NCBI GenBank assembly: GCA_002393575.1
Contig: DGSN01000009.1
Location: 1-18,958, forward strand
Source of the DNA: Prevotellaceae bacterium UBA4361
Lineage (GTDB): Bacteria > Bacteroidota > Bacteroidia > Bacteroidales > Bacteroidaceae
Length of the DNA: 18,958 nucleotides
Direction of reading: 5' to 3'
Shown here piece by piece: positions 1 to 7,262 of the stretch (position 1 is the first letter of the stretch; each line of letters begins with the position of its first letter). The notes under the pieces were generated by a model that saw only the letters and a program-made list of their open reading frames with translations, was not told the origin of the DNA and made no database searches. A program made the position numbers and the translations under genes.

Positions 1-24
1 GCGACTGTGAATAATACAAGCTAA

Positions 25-130
25 AAGTCTGAAAGCATGAAAGAACATAGGTAGGCGGTGAAGTGCATATAGGGAAGTACCGAAATGTTCTTTTGATGGG
101 CTTGCGCCGTGCTAAAGGCTTAACTTAATG
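25..130 (+). other. Possible structured RNA remnant, perhaps part of group II intron domain I
   Basis: No open reading frame fits here, but the segment folds on paper into nested stems. Bases 25-30 pair with 115-120 (one G-T pair). Bases 40-48 pair with 85-93 over nine bases. Bases 50-53 pair with 78-81. A small GGC/GCC hairpin lies near 99-108. The wording (stem, GGTGAAGTGC-like internal loop, GTACCGAAATGTTC, then CCGTGCTAAAGGCTTAACTTAATG-like tail) reminds me of domain I of bacterial group II introns, but this is from memory. The resemblance stops at about 130, where the palindromic repeat cluster begins, so any intron would be truncated. The left part lies outside the window. Alternatives are another non-coding RNA or a chance fold. 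Confidence 0.3.
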
Positions 131-132
131 CG

Positions 133-208
133 CGAGGGCTCGTTATCGTTCAAGCGAGGGCTCGGCGTGAATCAAACGAGCCCTCGCTTGAAAAACGACG
201 AAGGCTCG
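133..208. repeat. Four-unit palindromic repeat cluster, exact 22-bp period (copy 1)
   Basis: Four near-palindromic 10-mers of the form CGARSSCTCG start at 133, 155, 177 and 199, exactly 22 bp apart. The first two read CGAGGGCTCG, the third CGAGCCCTCG, the fourth CGAAGGCTCG. Units two and three sit in inverted arms of 16 bp (149-164 and 177-192) with a 12-base loop, so the middle of the cluster can form a strong hairpin. Units three and four also pair (176-182 with 203-209). The cluster lies about 100 bp upstream of a Y1 transposase gene, as REP/BIME elements do near RAYT genes. A related cluster is at 14688-14763. Confidence 0.8.
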
Positions 209-251
209 TCATTTCAGTGCAATCAAAAACTTTCTTTTCATGATTCAAAGC

Positions 252-283
252 CTTGCTGGTGAAGAAGATAATCGCTACTTTTG
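252..283 (+). promoter_or_regulatory. Bacteroidetes-type promoter for the Y1 transposase gene
   Basis: A -7 box TACTTTTG (276-283) fits the Bacteroidetes consensus TAnnTTTG. A CTTG at 252-255, separated from it by 20 bases, can serve as the -33 box. Transcription would start near 290, giving a short leader to the ATG at 314 or a longer one to the ATG at 374. Confidence 0.5.
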
Positions 284-313
284 CATTGGTGTTTAAATTG
301 AGAAATAGTTTAC

Positions 314-1393
314 ATGAGAAAGAATCATCATCAGACACAAGAAGGAACGCATTTCCACGAGACAAAGCCTTCGATGAAACGACGCAGGTTGATGCATAAT
401 TACAACCAACGAGGAATCTACATGATTACCTTGGTGGTTGAAGACAGAGAGGCTCTATTGGGAAGATTGGTGGGGAATCCATTGGCGGACAAAGGAGCAA
501 ACGATGCTCCACGGGTGGAACTATCACCTTTGGGCGAAGTGATTCTCAAAGAAGAATTTCCTAAAATCAGCCTATTCTACCCGATGGTACAGACATGGAT
601 AGTCTGCATCATGCCTGACCACATCCATTTCATCATATCGGTGGAAGAAAATTTACCTGAGGGGAAGCATTTGGGAATGGTCATTCGGGGTTTCAAGACA
701 GGGTGTTCACGAGCGTGGTGGCGCTTGCAAGATGAGGGGATGATGCGCGGAGAAACACGCAACACACAACCTGAAAGAGCCCAGTTCTTCAGTGCTGTAT
801 CTGGTGTTTTTCCGCCAGAAAATCCATTGCGTCCTTTGCTCTTCGAAAAAGGCTACAATGACAAAATTCTTTTGCGAAGAGGGCAGCTGGAAAACTGGAA
901 GCATTACTTAGATGACAATCCTCGCCGTTTGGCAGTGAAAAGGGCGCATCCTGATTTCTTCATCGTGAAACGCAGCGTTGAACTCTTTGGACAGGGGATG
1001 CAAATGGTGGGCAATTCCTTCCTGCTCAATATACCCCAGAAGGCTGCCGTTGTGGTGCATCGGGCATACAGCGATGCTCTGTTTGAAAGTCTCCGACAAC
1101 AATGGCTCGCATTGGGAGAAGCAGGAGGCGTGTTAGTTAGTGCAGCCATTGCACCCAAGGAAAAACAAGTGATGAGGGAAGCCATGAATAGCGGCTACTC
1201 TATTATCTTGCTACGCGAAAATGGTTTTCCAGATTGTTACAAGCCTTCTGGAGAAAGTTTCGATGCTTGTGCCAGTGGTCAATTGCTACAGATAGCGCCG
1301 TGGGAGTATCACAACGACAGACAAGTGATTAGCCGTGAACAATGCCTTGAATTGAACCGATTGGCAGAACGCATAGCAGAGGGGGATGCATGA
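314..1393 (+). CDS. REP-associated-type Y1 (HUH) transposase with a DprA-like C-terminal domain
   Basis: A 359-residue protein of the IS200/RAYT-like Y1 transposase superfamily. These enzymes nick single-stranded DNA through a tyrosine and mobilise or process palindromic elements. The HUH motif is seen as PDHIHF (His103 and His105), and the likely catalytic tyrosine is Tyr181 in GYNDK, followed by the usual helix ending YLDDNPRR. Residues about 225-359 are not part of the standard catalytic core. They contain GGVLVSAAIAPKEK, IILLRENGF and LLQIAPW, which resemble the Rossmann fold of DprA/Smf-type DNA-processing proteins. I recall similar two-part proteins in other Bacteroidetes. Relatives seem to begin MKRR, so the real start may be the ATG at 374. 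The gene follows the 22-bp repeat cluster and its own promoter, and ends before the terminator of the converging efflux operon. No terminal repeats of a complete IS200 were seen, so it is more likely a resident RAYT-type gene than an active insertion sequence. Confidence 0.8.
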   Translation: MRKNHHQTQEGTHFHETKPSMKRRRLMHNYNQRGIYMITLVVEDREALLGRLVGNPLADKGANDAPRVELSPLGEVILKEEFPKISLFYPMVQTWIVCIMPDHIHFIISVEENLPEGKHLGMVIRGFKTGCSRAWWRLQDEGMMRGETRNTQPERAQFFSAVSGVFPPENPLRPLLFEKGYNDKILLRRGQLENWKHYLDDNPRRLAVKRAHPDFFIVKRSVELFGQGMQMVGNSFLLNIPQKAAVVVHRAYSDALFESLRQQWLALGEAGGVLVSAAIAPKEKQVMREAMNSGYSIILLRENGFPDCYKPSGESFDACASGQLLQIAPWEYHNDRQVISREQCLELNRLAERIAEGDA

Positions 1394-1407
1394 CTGCCTG
1401 GATAGGC

Positions 1408-1447
1408 AAAAAAAGGGCAGCCTTTGGCTGGAAGCCGCGGACTGCCC
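1408..1447 (-). terminator. Rho-independent terminator of the efflux operon
   Basis: On the minus strand, GGGCAG and CTGCCC (1442-1447 and 1415-1420) close a stem with an inner AGCC/GGCT... helix, followed by seven T residues (1408-1414 as A on the plus strand). It lies about 40 bp after the ATPase stop codon and just after the end of the convergent transposase gene. An A-rich tract on the other side (1449-1456) gives T residues only on the minus strand upstream of the stem, so the terminator works mainly for minus-strand transcription. Confidence 0.8.
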
Positions 1448-1484
1448 ACAAAAAAAGAACGGAAAATATGATACAAGCGGTGGG

Positions 1485-2165
1485 TTACAATTTGCCAGTC
1501 ATGTTGTCCACCACCTGACCATCAAAGAGATTGATAATGCGCTGTGCAAAAGCGGCATCGTGCTGGGAGTGCGTCACCATGACGATGGTCGTACCCTCGG
1601 CATTGAGTTGGGAAAGGAGCTCCATCACTTCGAGTCCATTTTTGGAGTCGAGGTTTCCCGTTGGCTCATCGGCAAGGATGAGTTTCGGTTTGCCAACAAC
1701 GGCACGGGCAATGGCAACACGCTGCTGCTGACCACCCGAAATCTGCTGTGGATAGTGCTTGGCACGCTGGCTGAGGTTCACCTTGCGGAGAATGTCGAGC
1801 ACACGTTCCTTGCGTTCCTCCTTTGGCACACCGAGGTACTTCAGTTGGAGTTCCACGTTTTCCTCCACGGTGAGTTCGTCGATGAGGTTAAAACTCTGGA
1901 ACACGAATCCGATGCGTCCCTTGCGGTAACGGGTGCGCTCCTTTTCCTTCAGATGCCCCACTTCCACATCGTCGAGAAAATACTTGCCTGCGGTAGGGTT
2001 ATCGAGCAATCCGAGGATGCTCAACAGTGTTGATTTGCCACATCCCGAAGGTCCCATCACGGCAACGAATTCGCCGTCTTTCACTTCGATATTCACTCCA
2101 TTGAGTGCTGTTGTCTCCACTTCCTCTGTACGGAAGATTTTTGTTAAGTTTTCAATTCTAATCAT
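1485..2165 (-). CDS. ABC transporter ATP-binding protein, MacB/LolD type
   Basis: A complete 226-residue cytoplasmic ATPase that would power the efflux complex encoded upstream. All motifs are intact: Walker A GPSGCGKST (residues 38-46), Q-loop Gln90 in FVFQS, signature ISGGQQQR (142-149), Walker B LILADE (162-167) and H-loop His199 in VTHS. The order, spacing and NLIDELTVEENV region are typical of the LolD/MacB/FtsE family, whose partners are FtsX-type permeases. It is the last gene of the minus-strand operon, 129 bp after permease A, and is followed by a terminator. It is the only ATPase for three permeases, so it may serve all of them. Substrate is not readable; macrolide export should not be assumed. 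Confidence 0.95.
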   Translation of the reverse strand: MIRIENLTKIFRTEEVETTALNGVNIEVKDGEFVAVMGPSGCGKSTLLSILGLLDNPTAGKYFLDDVEVGHLKEKERTRYRKGRIGFVFQSFNLIDELTVEENVELQLKYLGVPKEERKERVLDILRKVNLSQRAKHYPQQISGGQQQRVAIARAVVGKPKLILADEPTGNLDSKNGLEVMELLSQLNAEGTTIVMVTHSQHDAAFAQRIINLFDGQVVDNMTGKL

Positions 2166-2255
2166 GATTATATTTTTTATCAGGGATTTTAAGGATTATA
2201 TGGATTTTTAAAGAAAATAGTTTCGATGCCTTCGAAAGCAATGTTAGACTAACTA

Positions 2256-2291
2256 CTCCCCTCCATTACAGGGAGGGGCAAGGGGGTGGGT
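2256..2291. repeat. GC-rich intergenic hairpin repeat after permease A
   Basis: CCCCTCC (2258-2264) pairs with GGAGGGG (2272-2278), followed by a G-rich run CAAGGGGGTGGG. It begins a few bases downstream of the permease A stop codon in the direction of transcription. A clearly related element follows permease B at 4757-4793. The rest of the 2166-2294 gap is A/T-rich with short AATCC-type repetitions. Confidence 0.65.
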
Positions 2292-2294
2292 CTT

Positions 2295-4646
2295 TTATTC
2301 TGTTCTTATACTCTCTATTGGGTTCTTCTGAGCAATGCGGTATGTTTGCAGGAAGATGATGCAGGAGATGATGAGCAGGATAACGATGGCATCGAGCAGG
2401 AATACCCACCACGAGAGCGAAACCTTGTCGGGGAATTGCTGCATGAGTAGTTCGCTGAGATAATAGCCTAAGCCCACACCCACAAGGATGGAAGGCAAGG
2501 CAATGGCGGCGATGCTACGGAAGAAGAGCCCTTGCAGTTCGCTGATGTCGGCACCCAACACCTTGCGGATGGCAAGTTCACGAGTGCGTCGCTGGATTTC
2601 GTCACGAATATAGCCAATGAGTCCGATGAGCGTGATGAGCAGAGAAGCAAAGCAACCGATGGAGATGAGGTCGCGAGTATGTTGCGTGCCCTGATAGCTG
2701 TCGAGTATTTCGAAGGCGTAGGGCTTCACATTCAGTTCGGCATCGGGATAAAGCCGATTGCATAGCTGCTGCACAGCCTGAATGTTTTCAGCCGAGAGTT
2801 GATGGAATTTTATCAAGATGTAGTTGGCAAAGACATTGCCGTTGAACATCATGGCTGGTCGCGTGTCAGGACTGATGAGAGAACCGATTGTGAAGTTCTT
2901 CACCACGCCCACAATGGTCAGTGGACTTTGTTCTCCTATTTCCGTACTCAGAATCGTTTTCCCCAGCACATCGTCCCATCCCGTGTTTGCTTTCAGTTGT
3001 TCGGCAAAGCGTTCATCCACAAGCACCTCAGGTTCCCAACCAGCATGATTGACTGGCGAGAAGCCTTTTCCTTTCAGCAACGTCAGTTGCATGGTTTTCA
3101 CGATACTTGCTTCTGCGAAATAGAGAGACGTATAGTTGAACAACTGGCGAGAATCATCAGGAAGAATGACATTGTTTCCGCTCTGACGTTGGATGAACAG
3201 TGAGTAAGCGGTCGAAGTGGATTCCACGCACGACAATTTCTCTATCTCGCGAGCCAGCGTGAAAGTGGAATCCGTGGGATGGGCGATTTCGATGTAAGCC
3301 ACATTGTCGTAGGCATAGCCCATATCCTTGTTGAGCAGATAGTCGTATTGTCGATAGACGGTGGAAAGCACACAAAGCAGCATGGTACTCAGCACAAACT
3401 GAAAGGCAAGGAGCGAGAGTTTCCACACACGTTTGTTTTCACTATACAGACGATAGGCATAGACGAGCGGAATGCGCGAATAGATGTAGCCTGGCAGCAA
3501 TCCGCAACAGAGCAGCACGAGCAGACAAACGAGCAAAAGCACTGTCAGCGTTTGAGAGGAAACGAGTGTACTGACCGACACGCCCAACAAATCACGTATC
3601 AAGTCTTGCCCCACGAAGAGGAAGAAAGCCATGAGCAAGAGTGCCAACAGAAGATGAATGCTTGCTTCCTTGAGTGTGGTGAGAAAGAATTCGCGCCGTG
3701 GCGCACCCAAGCATTTCCGCACTGCCATCTGCTTTGCCCTTCCCACCAGCGAACTGAACACCACAAGAATGTAATTCATCACGGCTGTGAAGAGCATCAC
3801 CAGTGCCACAATCAGGAGGATGGTGGAAGTGGTACGCACCGTGGTGTTGTTCATCCTGTTTCCTTTCACAGAATTCAACTTGAATCCAGCATCCTCAAAA
3901 CCACCTGCTTTCAGCTCATCCCAAGGCATCACCTCTTTCAGCATCGCATTGATTTCCTCCTTCACCTTCTTCATGTCGGCATCAGCACGCAAACGAACAA
4001 ATGAATGATAGCGGTCGTTACCTAACAGATTGCTCGTACCATCCCAAGTGAATGTACCAATCGATGGCATTGACATCAGAATGTCGAATTGGCTGTAGGT
4101 GGAGTTCTCATCATAGTTCTCAAACACACCCTTCACCGTTATGGGCTTGTCTGGAGCCTCACGAAAACAGAAGGTCTTGCCCAGCACATCGCCACCCAGC
4201 TTGTCATAGAGTCGCCTACTGATAAGACATTGGCCAGCTGTGCTGAGAATCTCCTTCGCATTGCCTTGCAGAATGCGGGTTTCAAAGATGTCGAAGAAGC
4301 ATGAATCCACAAAGGCGGAGGAACGATATTCGTATCTGCTTCCATCTTCGAGTTGTATTTTCGAATCGTCGAATTGCCCTGTGTAACGAGTGCCCACCAC
4401 AATTTCAGGAATGTATTGGCACAAAACAGGAATCACTCCACCTGGCGTTGCCCCATATTCCTCTGCATCCTTACCTTCACGCTGAAAGAATTCCGACACT
4501 TCGAACACATGTTCCTTGTCGGCAATGCATCGGTCATAGTTTCGCTCCAGCTGCACCTTGGCAATCAACACCAGTCCCACCGTCAATCCAATAGCCAGCG
4601 AGACAATCTTGATGCCAGTCCCTTGATGTTTAGAAAAAATATCCAT
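2295..4646 (-). CDS. FtsX/MacB-type ABC permease A
   Basis: A 783-residue inner-membrane permease of the large duplicated Bacteroidetes type. A first membrane segment lies near residues 12-30, then a MacB-like periplasmic core domain. The first FtsX domain (about 270-400) carries the cytoplasmic MAVRKCLGAPRREFF element. A second membrane pair and periplasmic region follow, and a second FtsX domain (about 660-783) carries LAIRKVLGA. The protein ends with NPIESIRTE, the same nine residues as permeases B and C. Its N-terminus is shorter before the first membrane segment than usual, and I saw no better upstream start. It lies 151 bp after permease B and 129 bp before the ATPase. It would transmit ATP hydrolysis to the periplasm together with the HlyD and TolC partners. 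Confidence 0.92.
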   Translation of the reverse strand: MDIFSKHQGTGIKIVSLAIGLTVGLVLIAKVQLERNYDRCIADKEHVFEVSEFFQREGKDAEEYGATPGGVIPVLCQYIPEIVVGTRYTGQFDDSKIQLEDGSRYEYRSSAFVDSCFFDIFETRILQGNAKEILSTAGQCLISRRLYDKLGGDVLGKTFCFREAPDKPITVKGVFENYDENSTYSQFDILMSMPSIGTFTWDGTSNLLGNDRYHSFVRLRADADMKKVKEEINAMLKEVMPWDELKAGGFEDAGFKLNSVKGNRMNNTTVRTTSTILLIVALVMLFTAVMNYILVVFSSLVGRAKQMAVRKCLGAPRREFFLTTLKEASIHLLLALLLMAFFLFVGQDLIRDLLGVSVSTLVSSQTLTVLLLVCLLVLLCCGLLPGYIYSRIPLVYAYRLYSENKRVWKLSLLAFQFVLSTMLLCVLSTVYRQYDYLLNKDMGYAYDNVAYIEIAHPTDSTFTLAREIEKLSCVESTSTAYSLFIQRQSGNNVILPDDSRQLFNYTSLYFAEASIVKTMQLTLLKGKGFSPVNHAGWEPEVLVDERFAEQLKANTGWDDVLGKTILSTEIGEQSPLTIVGVVKNFTIGSLISPDTRPAMMFNGNVFANYILIKFHQLSAENIQAVQQLCNRLYPDAELNVKPYAFEILDSYQGTQHTRDLISIGCFASLLITLIGLIGYIRDEIQRRTRELAIRKVLGADISELQGLFFRSIAAIALPSILVGVGLGYYLSELLMQQFPDKVSLSWWVFLLDAIVILLIISCIIFLQTYRIAQKNPIESIRTE

Positions 4647-4756
4647 GTTTGGTAAGTTATAAGTTTAAAGTTTAACGAAGTTAGTACGTAAAGCAAATTC
4701 TTTCGCTCTTCAAGTATCAAGAATCCTTTTAAATCCTTGATGAACTATTCATTCTA

Positions 4757-4793
4757 CTCCCCTCGCCCTTTGGAGAGGGGTTGGGGGTGAGGC
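4757..4793. repeat. GC-rich intergenic hairpin repeat after permease B
   Basis: CCCCTC (4759-4764) pairs with GAGGGG (4775-4780) and is followed by TTGGGGGTGAGGC. It ends five bases from the permease B stop codon. It matches the element at 2256-2291 in sequence, hairpin shape and position relative to the stop. Its minus-strand T-tract is poor, so it is not a convincing terminator, and the operon probably reads through. Confidence 0.65.
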
Positions 4794-4797
4794 TTCT

Positions 4798-7155
4798 CTA
4801 TTCCGTCCTGATGCTCTCAATCGGGTTGGTTCTCACCGCCCGACCGATTTGGACAAACACGGAGAGAAAAGCGATGAGCAGAGAGAAAAGGCAAGGCACA
4901 AGCAGCATCCACGGACTGAGCGTGATGCGATAGCTGAAATTCGTCAGCCAGTCGCTCATGATGTACCAAGAAAGCGGAACAGCAATGATGAACGACACGA
5001 AGAGAGGAACGAGGAACGTGCTAAGCATGAGCGACATCACTTCATGCGATGTGCTGCCCATAATCTTCCTCAAGCCAATTTCCTTCTTTCGCTGACGGAT
5101 GAAGAAGAGCGACATGCCCACGAAACCCATGATGGAAATGACGATAGCTACAAGCGTGAAGAGCGAAATGATGTCGAGCAAACGCTGGTTTTCCTCGAAG
5201 GAGTCAGCCACGGTTTCCTCCAAACTCACCACATACCATTTCAGTAGCTTATCCTCATAGCCCTTGTCGGAGAGCATCTTGATGAAAGCAGCCTTTGACT
5301 CTTTCGTTCCGTTAGTCTTCACCAATAAATAAGGGTTGTCGATATGCTGTTTCAAACGGATGGAGAACGGTTGCACGTCATTGAGCACATTGATGCGATG
5401 GAAATCCTTGAGCACACCCACAATCGCATCTTTCGTCCCATTGCCATAGTCGAGTACACGATCCTTATCCGTAAAACCCATTTGTCGCATCATCTCTTCT
5501 GTGAGATACACACCATTCTCTGCCTGTTCAAACTCCTTCAGGACAGTCAAGCCTGTCAAGCGCCAAGCCGTTGAGTCGAACTCAGTCGTGTAGAAGGTGA
5601 CAGATTTGTCGTCACGATTGATGGTTGTCATGTTTGAGTTATAGCTCGCCAATGACGTACCCGAAAACTCCCCAATCTCTTCCACAAAAGGCATGGCTTC
5701 CAGTTGCGACCTCAGTGCTTGTGCATCATCATTCGAATAGATATCGAAAAGATTCTTCGTGTTGAAACCCAACGGTGCATGAATGAGATGGTGTAACTGC
5801 AGTGCGATGACGAATGCCGCTGTGAGCATGACGACGGTCAACACATTCTGAATGATGATGAACACCTTGCTGAGCACCATTTTGGAACGAAAACGGAATG
5901 TGCCTTTCACGATGTCCAAAGGCTGAAGGCGCGAAATCTGCCACGAAGGAATCATGCCCGACAGAAGACCCAATAGCAGGATGAATCCCAAGCAGATAGC
6001 AACCGACTGCCAGTTTGCATCGTTCTGCAAGGCAATCTTGCCTTGGAACAACTCGGCAAAGTCCTGCTGGAAGCAGAATGCCAAAGCCAAACCGATGACA
6101 AACGACACCGCCACCATCAGGGTGGATTCTGCCATCAGCTTCAGGGAAATTTCCCTGCTGCTACTGCCCAAGAGCCTTCGTGTTGCCATTTCCTTGGCAC
6201 GGAAGCCCGTGTTTGCCACTGTGAGGTTGATGTAGTTGCTCACAGCAAAGAAGAGGATAGCAAGCACTGCGAAAAACAGGATGAGGAAGCGCGACTTGTC
6301 GCCTTTCAGCAATCCCATTCCCGTGTTTTGCGGAGCAAACATCAGTGTCTTAAACGGAGTCAACGTACATTCATTCTCTTTCCACCACGAATAGTTCTTC
6401 TTCAGATGCTCTTGCGCCATGCGTGTCGTCGTTTCGGGCGAAGCGCCTTGCCTCAGCATCAGCATCACCTTACATGTGCCTTGCCCTCCGTATGCCATCA
6501 CTTCGCTGGGCAACTCATAGCCCAACACCTGTCCATATCGCTGCATACTGGCTATCACCTGCGTCTCGTTCGGGAACACGGTTCGGTCCAAATCCTTCAC
6601 GACTCCACTCACCGTATAGACTAAAGTGCTGTCGTAAGGGTCAACTCGATCACCAATCCTCACATGACGGTCGCCCACCAGGTTCAAACTCTCACCAATA
6701 GGGTTCTTCCCTGCAAACAGCGTCTTGGCAAGACTCTCCGTAATCAGACATTTGTCGGGCGCATCGAGTGCCGTTTCCTTTTGCCCTTCTTTCAGCTCAA
6801 AGTCGAAGAAATCGAAGAACGTGGAGTCAGCCAACATGATGATACCATGATCATTGTCGCGCAATTCCCGCTGCCCATACTTGATTTTTCCAGAATGACT
6901 AAAGATGCGGCAGGTTTTCTCCACGTCTGGACAGATTTCCTTCATCTCCGTTGCCACCTGAGGCCACATGAAGAAACCATCCTTGCTGCCCATCACATAA
7001 ATCCTATCCGCATTCTTATGCCATGCATCAATACTGAACTGACGCCACGAGTAATCGCCAATGAGAATAACGAACATGAGCGACACCGCAAGTCCTACGA
7101 CATTGATGCCCGTGTAGAGCTTATTTCTTGACAAGAATTTAAAATAACTTTTCAT
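4798..7155 (-). CDS. FtsX/MacB-type ABC permease B
   Basis: A 785-residue paralogue of permeases A and C. The first membrane segment (about residues 13-32) follows MKSYFKFLSRNKLYTG, the usual N-terminus for this family. A MacB-like periplasmic core follows. FtsX domain 1 (about 285-410) has AKEMATRRLLGSSSREI, a second periplasmic region lies between, and FtsX domain 2 (about 660-785) has KKEIGLRKIMGSTSHEV. It ends NPIESIRTE. Whole-protein similarity to A and C is low by eye, so these are old paralogues and not a recent duplication. It lies 107 bp after permease C in the same operon. The substrate cannot be read from the sequence. Confidence 0.93.
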   Translation of the reverse strand: MKSYFKFLSRNKLYTGINVVGLAVSLMFVILIGDYSWRQFSIDAWHKNADRIYVMGSKDGFFMWPQVATEMKEICPDVEKTCRIFSHSGKIKYGQRELRDNDHGIIMLADSTFFDFFDFELKEGQKETALDAPDKCLITESLAKTLFAGKNPIGESLNLVGDRHVRIGDRVDPYDSTLVYTVSGVVKDLDRTVFPNETQVIASMQRYGQVLGYELPSEVMAYGGQGTCKVMLMLRQGASPETTTRMAQEHLKKNYSWWKENECTLTPFKTLMFAPQNTGMGLLKGDKSRFLILFFAVLAILFFAVSNYINLTVANTGFRAKEMATRRLLGSSSREISLKLMAESTLMVAVSFVIGLALAFCFQQDFAELFQGKIALQNDANWQSVAICLGFILLLGLLSGMIPSWQISRLQPLDIVKGTFRFRSKMVLSKVFIIIQNVLTVVMLTAAFVIALQLHHLIHAPLGFNTKNLFDIYSNDDAQALRSQLEAMPFVEEIGEFSGTSLASYNSNMTTINRDDKSVTFYTTEFDSTAWRLTGLTVLKEFEQAENGVYLTEEMMRQMGFTDKDRVLDYGNGTKDAIVGVLKDFHRINVLNDVQPFSIRLKQHIDNPYLLVKTNGTKESKAAFIKMLSDKGYEDKLLKWYVVSLEETVADSFEENQRLLDIISLFTLVAIVISIMGFVGMSLFFIRQRKKEIGLRKIMGSTSHEVMSLMLSTFLVPLFVSFIIAVPLSWYIMSDWLTNFSYRITLSPWMLLVPCLFSLLIAFLSVFVQIGRAVRTNPIESIRTE

Positions 7156-7162
7156 CTTATTT

Positions 7163-7247
7163 GAGTTTTTAAGTTTTTGAGTTCCTGAGTTTTTTAGTTC
7201 TCGCTGAGAAGAGTAACTTCGTTAAACGTTAAACTCTAAACTTTAAA
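7163..7247. repeat. Octamer and heptamer tandem arrays between permeases C and B
   Basis: Two small arrays fill most of the gap. Five octamers of the GAGTTTTT type run without a break from 7163 to 7202. Four heptamers (CGTTAAA, CGTTAAA, CTCTAAA, CTTTAAA) run from 7220 to 7247. On the far side the permease C stop codon sits inside two copies of GTGAAAAA read on the minus strand (about 7251-7266). No promoter or terminator was recognised. Confidence 0.8.
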
Positions 7248-7262
7248 CGTTTTTTCACTTTT

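Noticed and set aside
30..40. End of 23S rRNA (CTGAAAGCAT word)
   Set aside because: Only a ten-base word matches; the surrounding sequence does not follow 23S rRNA.
133..208. CRISPR array
   Set aside because: Regular 22-bp spacing, but the repeats are only 10 bp, the spacers 12 bp and partly alike, and no cas genes are near.
314..1393. Complete IS200/IS605 insertion sequence
   Set aside because: No subterminal hairpin pair or TnpB gene was found around the transposase; the hairpins are on one side only and belong to a dispersed cluster.
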